Shown here: positions 22,140 through 33,969 of the stretch, one piece after another
How positions within the stretch are numbered: the stretch's first letter is position 1
Layout of the letters: the number at the start of each line of letters is the position of its first letter
Assembly: GCA_031769625.1 (NCBI GenBank)
Contig: JAUIMM010002293.1
Span: 310,001 to 374,000 of the forward strand
Source of the DNA: Taudactylus pleione
Lineage: Eukaryota; Chordata; Amphibia; Anura; Myobatrachidae
Length of the DNA stretch: 64,000 nucleotides
Reading direction: 5' to 3'
Position numbers and translations under genes: made by a program
The notes under the pieces: generated by a model
The model's database searches: none
The model's input: only the letters and a program-made list of their open reading frames with translations
Told to the model about the DNA's origin: nothing

Positions 22140-23545
22140 GTGGGTTACACCACCCTTTAAGAATGAGCCAGCCGGCTCTTTACTTATGGGACACAGGCGC
22201 ACGCTTGGCGCTGCTCCTTTGTTGATGCACGTGCAGCCACAGTGCACACAAGTCACAAACACAGAAAATATATATTTTTTTGGTTTGGAGTGTACTTTGG
22301 GGGTTACAGAACCCTTTAACGGTCAAGCCAGCCGGCCCTTTACTTATGACACAGGCGCACGCTTGGCACTACTTTGTTGATGCACGTGCGGCTACTGCGC
22401 ACACAATTCACAAACACAGAAAATAATTTTTTTTTTGGTTTGGACTGGAGTGTACTTTCGGGGGTTACAGCACCCTTTAACGGTCAAGCCAGCCGGCCCT
22501 TTACTTATGACACAGGCGCACACTTGGCACTACTTTGTTGATGCACGTGCGGCTACTGCGCACACAATTCACAAACACAGAAAATAATTTTTTTTCGGTT
22601 TGGACTGGAGTGTACTTTGGGGGTTACAGCACCCTTTAACGGTCAAGCCAGCCGGCCCTTTACTTATGACACAGGCGCACGCTTGGCACTACTTTGTTGA
22701 TGCACGTGCGGCTACTGCGCACACAATTCACAAACACAGAAAATAAATTTTTTTTTGGTTTGGACTGGAGTGTACTTTGGGGGTTACAGCACCCTTTAAC
22801 GGTCAAGCCAGCTGGCCCTTTACTTATGACACAGGCGCACGCTTGGCACTACTTTGTTGATGCACATGCGGCTACTGCGCACACAATTCACAAACACAGA
22901 AAATAATTTTTTTTTTGGTTTGGACTGGAGTGTACTTTGGGGGTTACAGCACCCTTTAACGGTCAAGCCAGCCGGCCCTTTACTTATGACACAGGCGCAC
23001 GCTTGGCACTACTTTGTTGATGCACGTGCGGCTACTGCGCACACAATTCACAAACACAGAAAATAATTTTTTTTTTGGTTTGGACTGGAGTGTACTTTCG
23101 GGGGTTACAGCACCCTTAACGGTCAAGCCAGCCGGCCCTTTACTTATGACACAGGCGCACGCTTGGCACTACTTTGTTGATGCACGTGCGGCTACTGCGC
23201 ACACAATTCACAAACACAGAAAATAATTTTTTTTTTGGTTTGGACTGGAGTGTACTTTCGGGGGTTACAGCACCCTTAACGGTCAAGCCAGCCGGCCCTT
23301 TACTTATGACACAGGTGCACGCTTGGCACTACTTTGTTGATGCACGTGCGGCTACTGCGCACACAATTCACAAACACAGAAAATAATTTTTTTTTGGTTT
23401 GGACTGGAGTGTACTTTCGGGGGTTACAGCACCCTTAACGGTCAAGCCAGCCGGCCCTTTACTTATGACACAGGCGCACGCTTGGCACTACTTTGTTGAT
23501 GCACGTGCGGCTACTGCGCACACAATTCACAAACACAGAAAATAT
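22140..23545. repeat. Satellite A array, 9 monomers of about 160 bp (copy 1)
   Basis: The monomer core TTGTTGATGCACGTGCGGCT recurs from about 22217 to 23495 at 160-bp steps. The monomer also holds CCAGCCGGCCCTTTACTTAT, CACAATTCACAAACACAG and a T-run. The first monomer, next to the transposase start, is the most divergent. Open frames of 70-108 codons in it are by-products of the repeat. Confidence 0.95.
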
Positions 23546-23864
23546 ATTATTTTTTTAGCACTTGGGGGGAGCACCCCTGATGGACAGAGCACCCCCTGGA
23601 CAACACTACAGCACTCCTTTAGGACTGGGACACTGCACAGGACTTTGGAGTGGACACAGCCCTATGGAGAACTGACTGCACAACACAGTCCAGCCAGCCC
23701 CTATGGACTTTGAAGTAGTGGACACAGCCCCTATTAACAACAGCAGCACAGCACAACACAGCCAGCCCCTATGGACTTTGAAGTAGTGGACAACAGCAGC
23801 ACTAGACTACACTACACTACACAGCCCTAACTCCCACCCTCCCTCTTCACTGTCCACAGCCGAG

Positions 23865-23900
23865 TGAGAAAATGGCGCCGACGTGTGTACCTTATATAGG
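23865..23900 (-). promoter_or_regulatory. Putative transposase promoter, TATA box (copy 1)
   Basis: On the minus strand CCTATATAAG (23891-23900) is a good TATA box, followed about 17 bases on by GGCGCCATTTT, resembling a YY1 or initiator-type site. It faces the transposase across satellite A. The same block occurs at 30019-30049. Function is inferred from sequence only. Confidence 0.55.
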
Positions 23901-24200
23901 TTCCAAAACCCGCGAGACTCGGAAGGCGGGAAGATGACGTTTTGCCTCGATTTCAGATCCGAGTCAGGCGGGAAAAGTCGAGCCTGACTCGGATCGGACT
24001 CGGATCGGGGGGGCTCGGGGGGGTTCGGATTTCAGAAATCCGAACCCGCTCACCCCTAATACATACACAAAATGTATTCCAATTTCATATACACCTTATA
24101 CACACAGACTGAAGGTGATTTTATAAAAAACAAAGTTTGAGTACATTGAACCATCGGAAAGCAAAGGTGTCACTATCTCAGTCGCACTCAATAAAAATAC

Positions 24201-24342
24201 GTATTTTGAAATACTTGGATATGGGAGAATAAGCCTGTATTTACTATATACTGAACTTCTCATTAACTATGATGCAATGTCCTGGGCCAAAATGTATATT
24301 CAATAAGATTAGTTATATTATAATTGGCCCTTTTCAGTGCCC

Positions 24343-24397
<55 letters not shown>

Positions 24398-24605
24398 TAT
24401 ATATATATATATATATTATTCATATATACTTATTTTCTATAGCTCCTCCCACAGTTCCTGAACCTATTTTTCATGAAAAATGGCCCTGCTATACAGTATA
24501 ATCAGCAGTGATAATAATTCACATCACTACATCTGTAATTTTTAATACATTTAAATCCTGTGAGTTGTGTGATCATTATGATTATATTAAAGGTTATATA
24601 CATAC
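24201..24605. repeat. Spacer with (AT)n microsatellite, no gene
   Basis: An AT dinucleotide run of about 70 bp lies at about 24347-24417, with a short interruption (ACACAC). The rest is A/T-rich spacer. Confidence 0.75.
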
Positions 24606-25248
24606 ATTTAGACTAGGGGTGTGCACCGGCCACTTTTCGTGTTTTGTGTTTTGGTTTTGGATCTGGATCTTTCTTCGTGTTTTGGATCTGGATTGGTTTT
24701 GCCAAAACCACCCTTCCGTGTTTTGGGTTCTGGGTTTTGTGTTTTGGATCTGTATTTTTTTTTAAAAAAGCATAAAAACAGCTAAAATCACAGAATTTGT
24801 TGGTTTCTCTGCTCCTATACTATTATTAACCTCAATAACCTTAATTTCCACTCATTTCCAGTCTATTCTGAACACCTCACACCTCACAATAGTGTTTTCA
24901 TGTCCAAAAGGTTGCACCGAGGTAGCTGGATGACTATGCTAAGCGACACGAGTGGGCGGCACAAACACGTGACCCATCTAGGAGTGACACTGCAGTGGCA
25001 GACAGGATGGCAGTTAGAAAAACTAGGCCCCAAACTGTACATAATGCAAAGAAAAAAAAGAAGTGCAAGATGGAATTGTCCTTGGGCCCTCCCACCCACC
25101 CTTATGTTGTATAAACAGGACATGCACACTTTAACAAATCAATCATTTCAGCGCCAGGGTCTGCCACACAACTGTGGCTGAAATGATTGGTTCGTTTGGG
25201 CCCCCACAAAACAAGCTGGCAATTAATGTGTCCCTGCACAAACTGGCT

Positions 25249-28192
25249 CTACGGAGGCAAGATGTCATCCTCATCCTCCTCATCCACCGATTCCTCACCC
25301 TCTTCAGTGTGTACATCCTCATCCTCACAGAGTATTAATTCGTCCCTGCTGGAACCACAGGTCCCTCTGTACGTTCTGGAGGCTGGTCTCCCTGGAAGAG
25401 TTGATAATTCATTTTATGAACATCATCTTCTCCACATTTTGTGGAAGCAACCTCCTACGCCTTTCGCTGACAAGGTTCCCGGCTGCACTAAACACTCTTT
25501 CGGAGTACACACTGGAGGGGGGGCAACTCAGGTAAAATAGAGCCAGTTTGTACAGGGACCTCCAAATTGCTTCTTTTTCCTGCCAGTACAGGTACGGACT
25601 GTCTGACATGCCTACTTGGATGCTGTCACCGATGTAATCCTTTAACAGACAGACGCACGCTTGTCGCTGCTGCTTTGAGGATTCAAGTGCGGCTACAGCC
25701 CACACAATTCACAAAGACAGAAAAAAAAAAAGAATATTTTTATTGTTTGTGGAGCACACTTTGAGGGTTACACCACCCTTTAACAGACAGACGCACGCTT
25801 GTCGCTGCTGCTTTGAGGATGCAAGTGCGGCTACAGCCCACACAATTCACAAAGACAGAAAAAAGAAGAAGAATATTTTAATTGTTTGTGTAGAACACTT
25901 TGAGGTGTCACCACCCTTTAACAGACAGACGCACGCTTGTCGCTGCTGCTTTAAGGATGCAGGTGCGGCTACAGCCCACACATTTCACAAAGACCGAAAA
26001 AAAAAGAACAATATTTTAATTGTTTGTGTAGAACACTTTGAGGTGTCACCACCCTTTAACAGACAGATGCACGCTTGTCGCTGCTGCTTTAAGGATGCAG
26101 GTGCGGCTACAGCCCACACAATTCACATAGACAGAAAAAAGAACAATATTTTAATTGTTTCTGTAGCACACTTTGAGGGTGTCACCACCCTTTAACAGAC
26201 AGACGCACGCTTGTCGCTGCTGCTTTGAGGATGCAAGTGTGGCTACATCGCACACAAGTCACAAACACATTAAAAAAATAGTTTTTTATTTTTTGGAACA
26301 CTTTGAGAGTTACACCACCCTTTAACAGACAGACGCACGCTTGTCGCTGCTGCTTTAAGGATGCAGGTGCGGCTACAGCCCACACATTTCACAAAGACCA
26401 AAAAAAAAAGAACAATATTTTAATTGTTTGTGTAGCACACTTTGAGGGTGTCACCACCCTTTAACAGACAGACGCATGCTTGTCGCTGCTGCTTTGAGGA
26501 TGCAAGTGTGGCTACATCGCACACAAGTCACAAACACATTAAAAAAATAGTTTTTTATTTTTTGGAACACTTTGAGAGTTACACCACCCTTTAACAGACA
26601 GACGCACGCTTGTCGCTGCTGCTTTAAGGATGCAGGTGCGGCTACAGCCCACACATTTCACAAAGACCGAAAAAAAAGAACAATATTTTAATTGTTTGTG
26701 TAGAACACTTTGAGGGTGTCACCACCCTTTAACAGACAGACGCACGCTTGTCGCTGCTGCTTTAAAGATGCAGGTGCGGCTACAGCCCACACAATTCACA
26801 TAGACAGAAAAAAGAAGAAGAATATTTTTATTGTTTGTGTAGCACACTTTGAGGGTGTCACCACCCTTTAACAGACAGACGCACGCTTGTCGCTGCTGCT
26901 TTAAGGATGCAGGTGCGGCTACATCGCACACAAGTCACAAACACATTAAAAAAATAGTTTTTTATTTTTTGGAGCACTTTGAGAGTTACACCACCCTTTA
27001 ACAGACAGACGCACGCTTGTCGCTGCTGCTTTAAGGATGCAGGTGCGGCTACAGCCCACACATTTCACAAAGACCAAAAAAAAAAGAACAATATTTTAAT
27101 TGTTTGTGTAGCACACTTTGAGGGTGTCACCACCCTTTAACAGACAGACGCACGCTTGTCGCTGCTGCTTTGAGGATGCAAGTGTGGCTACATCGCACAC
27201 AAGTCACAAACACATTAAAAAAATAGTTTTTTTATTTTTTGGAACACTTTGAGAGTTACACCACCCTTTAACAGACAGACGCACGCTTGTCGCTGCTGCT
27301 TTAAGGATGCAGGTGCGGCTACAGCCCACACATTTCACAAAGACCGAAAAAAAAAGAACAATATTTTAATTGTTTGTGTAGAACACTTTGAGGGTGTCAC
27401 CACCCTTTAACAGACAGACGCACGCTTCTCGCTGCTGCTTTAAGGATGCAGGTGCGGCTACAGCCCACACATTTCACAAAGACCAAAAAAAAAAGAACAA
27501 TATTTTAATTGTTTGTGTAGCACACTTTGAGGGTGTCACCACCCTTTAACAGACAGACGCACGCTTGTCGCTGCTGCTTTAAGGATGCAGGTGCGGCTAC
27601 AGCCCACACAATTCACAAAGACAGAAAAAAGAACAATATTTTAATTGTTTGTGTAGCACACTTTGAGGGTGTCACCACCCTTTAACAGACAGACGCACGC
27701 TTGTCGCTGCTGCTTTAAGGATGCAGGTGCGGCTACAGCCCACACAATTCACAAAGACAGAAAAAAGAACAATATTTTAATTGTTTGTGTAGCACACTTT
27801 GAGGGTGTCACCACCCTTTAACAGACAGACGCACGCTTGTCGCTGCTGCTTTGAGGATGCAGGTGGAATCTAGACGGGATTTGGAACCGAGGACACACTA
27901 CCTCCATCAATTGTCTAAATCCCACTGCACTAATGTCGGATACCGGACGCACGTCTAACACCAACATAGCAGTCAAGGCCTCAGTTATACGTTTTGCTTC
28001 AGGATGACTGCTGTCGTACTTCATCCTCATCGCTAGGGACTGTTGGAGGGTCAATTGTTTAGTAAAAGTAGTGATGTTCCTACTTCCTCTCTGGGATGAT
28101 GAACAACTCCCAGCAGCAGCAACAGCACTAGGAGGAAGAGGTTCTTGATCTTTCCCTATTTTATTTTTATCGGAGAAAGTTTGGTCCTCCAT
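25249..28192 (-). pseudogene. Transposase remnant with core replaced by satellite (copy 2)
   Basis: The N-terminal piece (27860-28192) and C-terminal piece (25249-25650) match those of copy 1, including the jump after QEPLP and the break after IPSRFH. Here the TAG stop after LPP is retained (25249-25251). The dimerisation block SCPPSSVYSERVFSAAG is intact. The same 7-base loss as in copy 1 (near 25360) shifts the tail, another shared derived change. No catalytic aspartate remains. Confidence 0.9.
25640..27860. repeat. Satellite B array, about 16 monomers (copy 2)
   Basis: TTAACAGACAGACGCACGCT starts monomers about every 125-140 bp from 25641 to 27818. Two monomer types alternate in places: one with CTACATCGCACACAAGTCAC and ATAGTTTTTTATTTTTTGG, the other with CTACAGCCCACACATTTCAC, giving a dimeric unit of about 269 bp (for example 26195 and 26460). 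Confidence 0.92.
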
Positions 28193-28284
28193 TTATGTTA
28201 TATTGATATATATACGTGCGGCTAAAGCGCACACAAACACAGAAAATATTATTTTATTTTTGCTGGAGAGTAGTGCACTTTGTG

Positions 28285-29690
28285 GGTTACACCACCCTTT
28301 AAGAAATGAGCCAGCCGGCTCTTTACTTATGGGACACAGGCGCACGCTTGGCGCTGCTCCTTTGTTGATGCACGTGCAGCCACAGTGCACACAATTCACA
28401 AACACAGAAAATAATTTTTTTTTTGGTTTGGACTGGAGTGTACTTTCGGGGGTTACAGCACCCTTAACGGTCAAGCCAGCCGGCCCTTTACTTATGACAC
28501 AGGCGCACGCTTGGCACTACTTTGTTGATGCACGTGCGGCTACTGCGCACACAATTCACAAACACAGAAAATAATTTTTTTTTAGGTTTGGACTGGAGTG
28601 TACTTTCGGGGGTTACAGCACCCTTAACGGTCAAGCCAGCCGGCCCTTTACTTATGACACAGGCGCACGCTTGGCACTACTTTGTTGATGCACGTGCGGC
28701 TACTGCGCACACAATTCACAAACACAGAAAATAATTTTTTTTTGGTTTGGACTGGAGTGTACTTTCGGGGGGTTCAGCACCCTTTAACGGTCAAGCCAGC
28801 CGGCCCTTTACTTATGACACAGGCGCACGCTTGGCACTAGTTTGTTGATGCACGTGCGGCTACTGCGCACACAATTCACAAACACAGAAAATAAATTTTT
28901 TTTTGGTTTGGACTGGAGTGTACTTTGGGGGTTACAGCACCCTTTAACGGTGAAGCCAGCCGGCCCTTTACTTATGACACAGGCGCACGCTTGGCACTAC
29001 TTTGTTGATGCACGTGCGGCTACTGCGCACACAATTCACAAACACAGAAAATTATTTTTTTTTTGGTTTGGACTGGAGTGTACTTTCGGGGGTTACAGCA
29101 CCCTTAACGGTCAAGCCAGCCGGCCCTTTACTTATGACACAGGCGCACACTTGGCACTACTTTGTTGATGCACGTGCGGCTACTGCGCACACAATTCACA
29201 AACACAGAAAATAATTTTTTTTTTGGTTTGGACTGGAGTGTACTTTCGGGGGTTACAGCACCCTTAACGGTCAAGCCAGCCGGCCCTTTACTTATGACAC
29301 AGGCGCACGCTTGGCACTACTTTGTTGATGCACGTGCGGCTACTGCGCACACAATTCACAAACACAGAAAATAATTTTTTTTTTGGTTTGGACTGGAGTG
29401 TACTTTCGGGGGTTACAGCACCCTTAACGGTCAAGCCAGCCGGCCCTTTACTTATGACACAGGCGCACGCTTGGCACTACATTGTTGATGCACGTGCGGC
29501 TACTGCGCACACAATTCACAAACACAGAAAATAATTTTTTTTTGGTTTGGACTGGAGTGTACTTTCGGGGGTTACAGCACCCTTAACGGTCAAGCCAGCC
29601 GGCCCTTTACTTATGACACAGGCGCACGCTTGGCACTACTTTGTTGATGCACGTGCGGCTACTGCACACACAATTCACAAACACAGAAAA
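28285..29690. repeat. Satellite A array, 9 monomers (copy 2)
   Basis: TTGTTGATGCACGTGCGGCT recurs from about 28362 to 29645 at about 160-bp steps. Copy number equals that of copy 1, in contrast to the differing B arrays. Most monomers hold the CACGTG hexamer. Confidence 0.95.
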
Positions 29691-30014
29691 TATATTATTT
29701 TTTTAGCACTTGGGGGGAGCACCCCTGATGGACAGAGCACCCCCTGGACAACACTACAGCACCTCTTTAGGACTGGGACACTGCACAGGACTTTGGAGTG
29801 GACACAGCCCCTATGGAGAACTGACTGCACAACACAGTCCAGCCAGCCCCTATGGACTTTGAAGTAGTGGACACAGCCCCTATTAACAACAGCAGCACAG
29901 CACAACACAGCCAGCCCCTATGGACTTTGAAGTAGTGGACAACAGCAGCACTACACTACACTACACTACACAGCCCTAACTCCCACCCTCCCTCTTCACT
30001 GTCCACAGCCGAGT

Positions 30015-30050
30015 GAGAAAATGGCGCCGACGTGGGTACCTTATATAGGA
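30015..30050 (-). promoter_or_regulatory. Putative transposase promoter, TATA box (copy 2)
   Basis: The minus strand reads CCTATATAAG (30040-30049), then GGCGCCATTTT (30019-30029), as in copy 1. It precedes satellite A and the transposase start. Confidence 0.55.
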
Positions 30051-30262
30051 TCCAAAACCCGCGAGACTCGGAAGGCGGGATGATGACGTTTTGCCTCGAT
30101 TTCAGATCCGAGTCAGGCGGGAAAAGTCGAGCCTGATTCGGATCGGACTCGGATCGGGGGGGCTCGGGGGGGTTCGGATTTCAGAAATCCGAACCCGCTC
30201 ACCCCTAATTTAGACATGTGTCTCTGATATTATTTAAATGTATTATTACAAATGTACACTGA

Positions 30263-30345
30263 CATCCCCCCACCGTGTTTTGGTACTGGATCTGGATTCA
30301 TCTTCATGTTTTGGTTTTAGTTTTGCAAAACTGCCCTCATACGAG
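30263..30345. mobile_element. Remnant of a hAT left end
   Basis: CCACCGTGTTTTGG, GGATCTGGATTCATCTTCAT and GTTTTGGTTTTAG...TTTGCAAAACTGCCCTC match the subterminal zone of the neighbouring hAT elements. Only about 80 bp are present. Confidence 0.6.
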
Positions 30346-30444
30346 CGCTTAATTGTTTTTTTCCTTCTGTATAATCTTGAAAGACTGACCATAACAGCGT
30401 CCACCTTTATCTTGTTTGCTAGATATATTTTTATATCTTAAGAC

Positions 30445-31694
30445 TAGAGATGTGCGCCGACCCTCGTGTTTTGGTTTTGGATCTGGATCCCCCCTGGTTT
30501 TGGATCTGGATTGGTTTTGCCAAAATCTCACCTCCGTGTTTTGCTTTCGTGTATTGGTTTTGGATCTGGATTTTTTCTTAAAAAATCATAAAAACAGTTA
30601 AAATCACATTAAATGGGCCTGTTTTTGATCCTACAGTATAATTAACCTCAATAACATTTATTTCCAGTCATTTCCAATAAATTTTGACCACCTCACAATA
30701 TTATTTGCTTCATCTAGTTAGGCCAAAAGGTTGCATCCAGCTAGCTGGCTGACTAAGCTAAGTGACACAGTGGGCGGCAAAAACATGTGTTATACAGTGT
30801 GGGTTGGATACACCAATAGTGCACTTACTGTGACAGCAGTGTCGGCAGAGCGGGGTTGCTGACGGTGTCCTCAGTATATGGAATGGCAGTGCTGCGGTTC
30901 TGGCAGTGTCCTCAGTGAAGGGTGCCGGTGATGTCGGCAGTGTGGGGGTGCCAGCGGTGTCTTTAGTGCAGGTTTTCTGGCTGTGTCGGCAGTGTGGGGG
31001 GCCAGCGGTGTCTTTAGTGCAGGTTTGCTGGCTGTGTTGGCAGTGCAGGGGTTGCTAGCGGGATCCTCAGTACATGGAATAGCACTGCTGCGGTGCTGGC
31101 AGTGTTCTCAGTGAAGGGTACTGGAGGTGTCGTCAGAGAGGGGGAGCCAGCAGTGCCCTCGGTGCAGGTTTGCTAACTGTGTCAGCAGTGCAGGAGTGTT
31201 CTCAAAGCAGGGTGATGGCAGTGTCGGCAGAGTGGGGTGCCAGCGGTGTCCTCGGTGCATTTGTGCTGACAGTGTCAGCAGTGCAGGGGCTGCTGTTGGT
31301 GTCAGTGTGGGAGATTCGGCAGTGTCAGCAGTGTGTGGGTCGCTGACGATGTCCTCAGTACATGGGGCAGCAGTGCAGGGGTGCCAGCAGTGTCTGCAGC
31401 GGTGATGTCAGCAGCAGGGGATGCTGCCAGTGGGGGTGCCAGTGGTGTTGGCAGCGGGGGGTGCTGGCGGTGTCAGGTGGTGGGGGATGACGGCCACAAT
31501 TTTCTTTTTCTTCTGTGTGCATTGTCAATAGGCTTAACGCTGATTGGCTGAGAGCCATGACAGACGGCTCTCTCAGCCAGTCAGCCTTAAGCCCGCTCAA
31601 TACAAAACTTTGTGACCCAACAGCGGGGTCATGATGTTTTGCCGCATATGAGGGATCCGGGGCAGGCAGGGAGATCCGAACCCGCTCATCTCTG
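30445..31694. mobile_element. Short non-autonomous hAT relative with 8-bp duplication
   Basis: It begins TAGAGATGTGCGCCGACC and ends GAACCCGCTCATCTCTG, diverged forms of the copy 1 and 2 ends. CTTAAGAC flanks it at 30437-30444 and 31695-31702. It keeps the left subterminal repeats and GGCGGCAAAAACATGTG, but has no transposase; the middle is a minisatellite. Confidence 0.88.
30820..31490. repeat. GTGTCGGCAGTG-type minisatellite
   Basis: Imperfect units of roughly 45-60 bp built from GGTGTC, GCAGTGTCGGCAGTG and GGGGTGCCAGCGGTGTC recur through the middle of the element. Spacing is irregular. Open frames here are low-complexity. Confidence 0.75.
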
Positions 31695-32229
31695 CTTAAG
31701 ACTAGAGGTGTGCACCCACCCCCATGTTTTTATGTTTTGGTTTTGGATCTATATTTCCTTAGTGTTTTGGATCTGGACTGGTTTTGCCAAAACCGCCCTT
31801 GTGTATTTTGTATTTGGTTTTGGATCTGTATTTTTTCTAAAAAAAAATCATAAAACATCTAAAATCACATAATATAGCCTTTTTTTCTTCCTACGGTAAT
31901 ACTAATCTCAATTACATTAATTTCCACTCATTTCCAGTCAATTTTGACCACCTCACAGCCCACAATATTGTTTTCATCTGGTTTAGGTACAAAATTTGCA
32001 CTAGGCTATTTAGCAGACTAAGCTAAGCGGCAGCAGTGGGAGGTACAAACACGTAGCATTATAACTGCCTACATGGCACATAAGCAAATATGTTTTCATT
32101 AATCAAGAGGCCTGAGGAAGATGGAGTATGTATTTAATTGATGGCAGGGACAGGAAGGGTTGATTGGTAGTAAATTTAATTACAATTTTTGATTCCAAAG
32201 CAAATTTATGAGGGAGGAGGGGAGAGCAT

Positions 32230-33720
32230 GGGTGAACAATATGTTCCATGTTTTGCCCACAAAATCAACTTGGTTGTTCAGAAAATGTTTTCAAATTAAA
32301 GGGGCATGCAGGAGATGCTGTGTGTGGCCATAAACATTTATGGATTTTTTTGTCATTCACCAACCATATGTCAAAGATTGCAGAAGCTGTGGCAGTTCAA
32401 CTCCAACATGGCACATCAGGAAACAAATGTTGGGGTTGGAGGGAGTTGGAGTATGTATGTAGTTTAAGGAAGGGAAAGGAAGATTTGACTAGTAGTAAAT
32501 TTAATAAAAAAAAATGTATTCCAAAGCAAAATTTATGAGTGAGGATGGGAGGCATTTACAAAAATAATTAAATCATTCACATCAGTCCTTGCCCCAGAAA
32601 AATCATTGAGAGTAATGTTTGCTGCTGGGAGTGGATTTTCATCCCAGAATGAGACCAGGAAGACTACTAGTAGTACTTTAAAAAACATTTGACTGTTAAA
32701 CAATACTTTGCAAGGGGAGCAAATATGACAGCAGTCACCCAGTTGCACAGCAGATCACTGACGCCATAACATCTATGCCTGGTATTACATGTGCGTTCAA
32801 TATCCACCAATAATGCAGTGAGCTTTAGACAGTTAATTGAGGTCCTGTGTCGATGCTACCAAATCCAATCAAGAATCCTCTTCACTAGAAAAGCAATTCC
32901 CAACCTGTACAGGGACAAAACATTTAATTATTGTCCTCCAAAATGCCCAATGTCTACTTAACCACAGATATGTGGGCAAGCTGAACAGAGCAAATGCAAG
33001 GTTTACGACTCAAGGTTTAAGTCCTACATTGTGTCTTTCTTCTCAACTGACACAGATCTGAAGAGATGCAAAGATCTGTTGGTAAGCAAGTTGTCAGTTC
33101 AAGTGGCACATGATACAGCGATGGCTTCTTCTTCAGTTACTCTAGCAGGTGCATTTGCTGAGAGAAAACTAAACTTCCCAAAAGACCCACCGCTGGTGAT
33201 GCAGATGAGACAACACAACCAAGTTTTAACATCTGGTCAGGTCTAAAGGAATTGCCTACAATTAATGACCTCTACCATGACTCCATCTGATATGGTAACC
33301 AATCAAAGAATGGTTGAGGACTATTTTACATTTTTTAATGATAGAATCCAATGACAAATAGACATGGCAGACAGTCCATGTGACTACTAGCAGGAAAAAA
33401 AGGCAATTTGGAGCCCCGTTCACAAACTGGCTTTGCTTTACTTGAGCTGCCCACCCTTCAGTGTGTACTCAGAAAGAGTTTTCAGCACAGCCAGGAACCT
33501 TGTCAGTTATCGGCGTAGGAGGCTACTTCCTCAAAGTGTGGAAAAGATGAACTACAATCAAAACGAACTACAAATTCTATGCCAATTACATCCACAAATT
33601 ACTGAGGTACCTGTAATGGTGGATTCCAGCGGGGATTAATTAATATAGTGTGAAGATGATGTACAAACTGAGAGTGAGGAATTGGATGATGATGCTGACA
33701 ACATCTTGCCTCTGTAAAGG
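32230..33720 (+). pseudogene. hAT transposase middle and C-terminal fragments
   Basis: VPCFAHKINLVVQKMF (about 32250) is the block after the second catalytic aspartate. SGFSSQNETRK (about 32630) and scrambled core codons follow. FFSTDTDLKRCKDLLVSKLS (about 33040) and LYLSCPPFSVYSERVFSTA (33440-33500) are the C-terminal blocks, and VDSSGD ends at about 33639. The order is not that of an intact gene and stops are frequent, so this is a shuffled relic. A near-copy of 32160-32225 recurs at 32476-32550. Confidence 0.82.
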
Positions 33721-33969
33721 CAGTTTGTGCATGTAGAGATCATTGCCAGCAATGTCAACTGCCATTGGTAGGTTGTTTTGTGGGGGCCCAAACAAACCAA
33801 TCGCTTCATGATTGATATTGTTGATGAAGGTATTGGTGGTAAAGATGGCAGGTACTTGTATCTAGCAGAGAGAAGGGAAATTGCTGATGCTGGACTGCTT
33901 GTTGGTATTTTTATTTAGCCTAAGTGTCTGAATTTTGAAAACTTTTTTGATGGATGTGCTGCAGATGAT

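Larger units (their letters stand above)
19829..24058 (-). mobile_element. hAT copy 1, non-autonomous, perfect 8-bp duplication
   Basis: The element runs TAGGGGTG...CACCCCTA and is flanked by ATACATAC at 19821-19828 and 24059-24066. At 4230 bp it contains, left to right, subterminal GGATCTGGAT repeats, the hairpin, a transposase C-terminal piece, a 135-bp satellite (B), a transposase N-terminal piece, a 160-bp satellite (A), and a TATA-bearing right end. The genes read on the minus strand. It cannot make transposase and must have moved with help from a fuller copy such as the one at 45838. Confidence 0.95.
19600..24200. mobile_element. Vertebrate MITE split by hAT copy 1
   Basis: GGTTGAATCTCTCATTTC...TTTTGGAATATTAGCATATC...CATATACACCTTATACACAC resembles a widespread Tigger/pogo-like vertebrate repeat as I remember it. 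It continues at 24067-24200 after the hAT insertion (CATATACACCTTATACACAC again, then GTACATTGAACCATC). The family name is from memory and tentative; the interruption is clear. Confidence 0.5.
24614..30207 (-). mobile_element. hAT copy 2, non-autonomous, perfect 8-bp duplication
   Basis: TAGGGGTG...CACCCCTA is flanked by ATTTAGAC at 24606-24613 and 30208-30215. At 5594 bp it has the same architecture and the same internal junctions as copy 1, so both descend from one rearranged ancestor. It is longer because satellite B has about 16 monomers instead of 6. The hairpin arms lie at 25133-25152 and 25177-25196. Confidence 0.95.

Noticed and set aside
24347..24417. AT-run as an origin or structured regulatory site
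   Set aside because: It is a simple dinucleotide microsatellite, common in vertebrate spacer DNA.
20625..27061. Minus-strand frames beginning MWAVAAPASLKQQRQACVC
   Set aside because: These are satellite B monomers read in one frame. Only the part joined to YIGDSIQVG is true transposase code.
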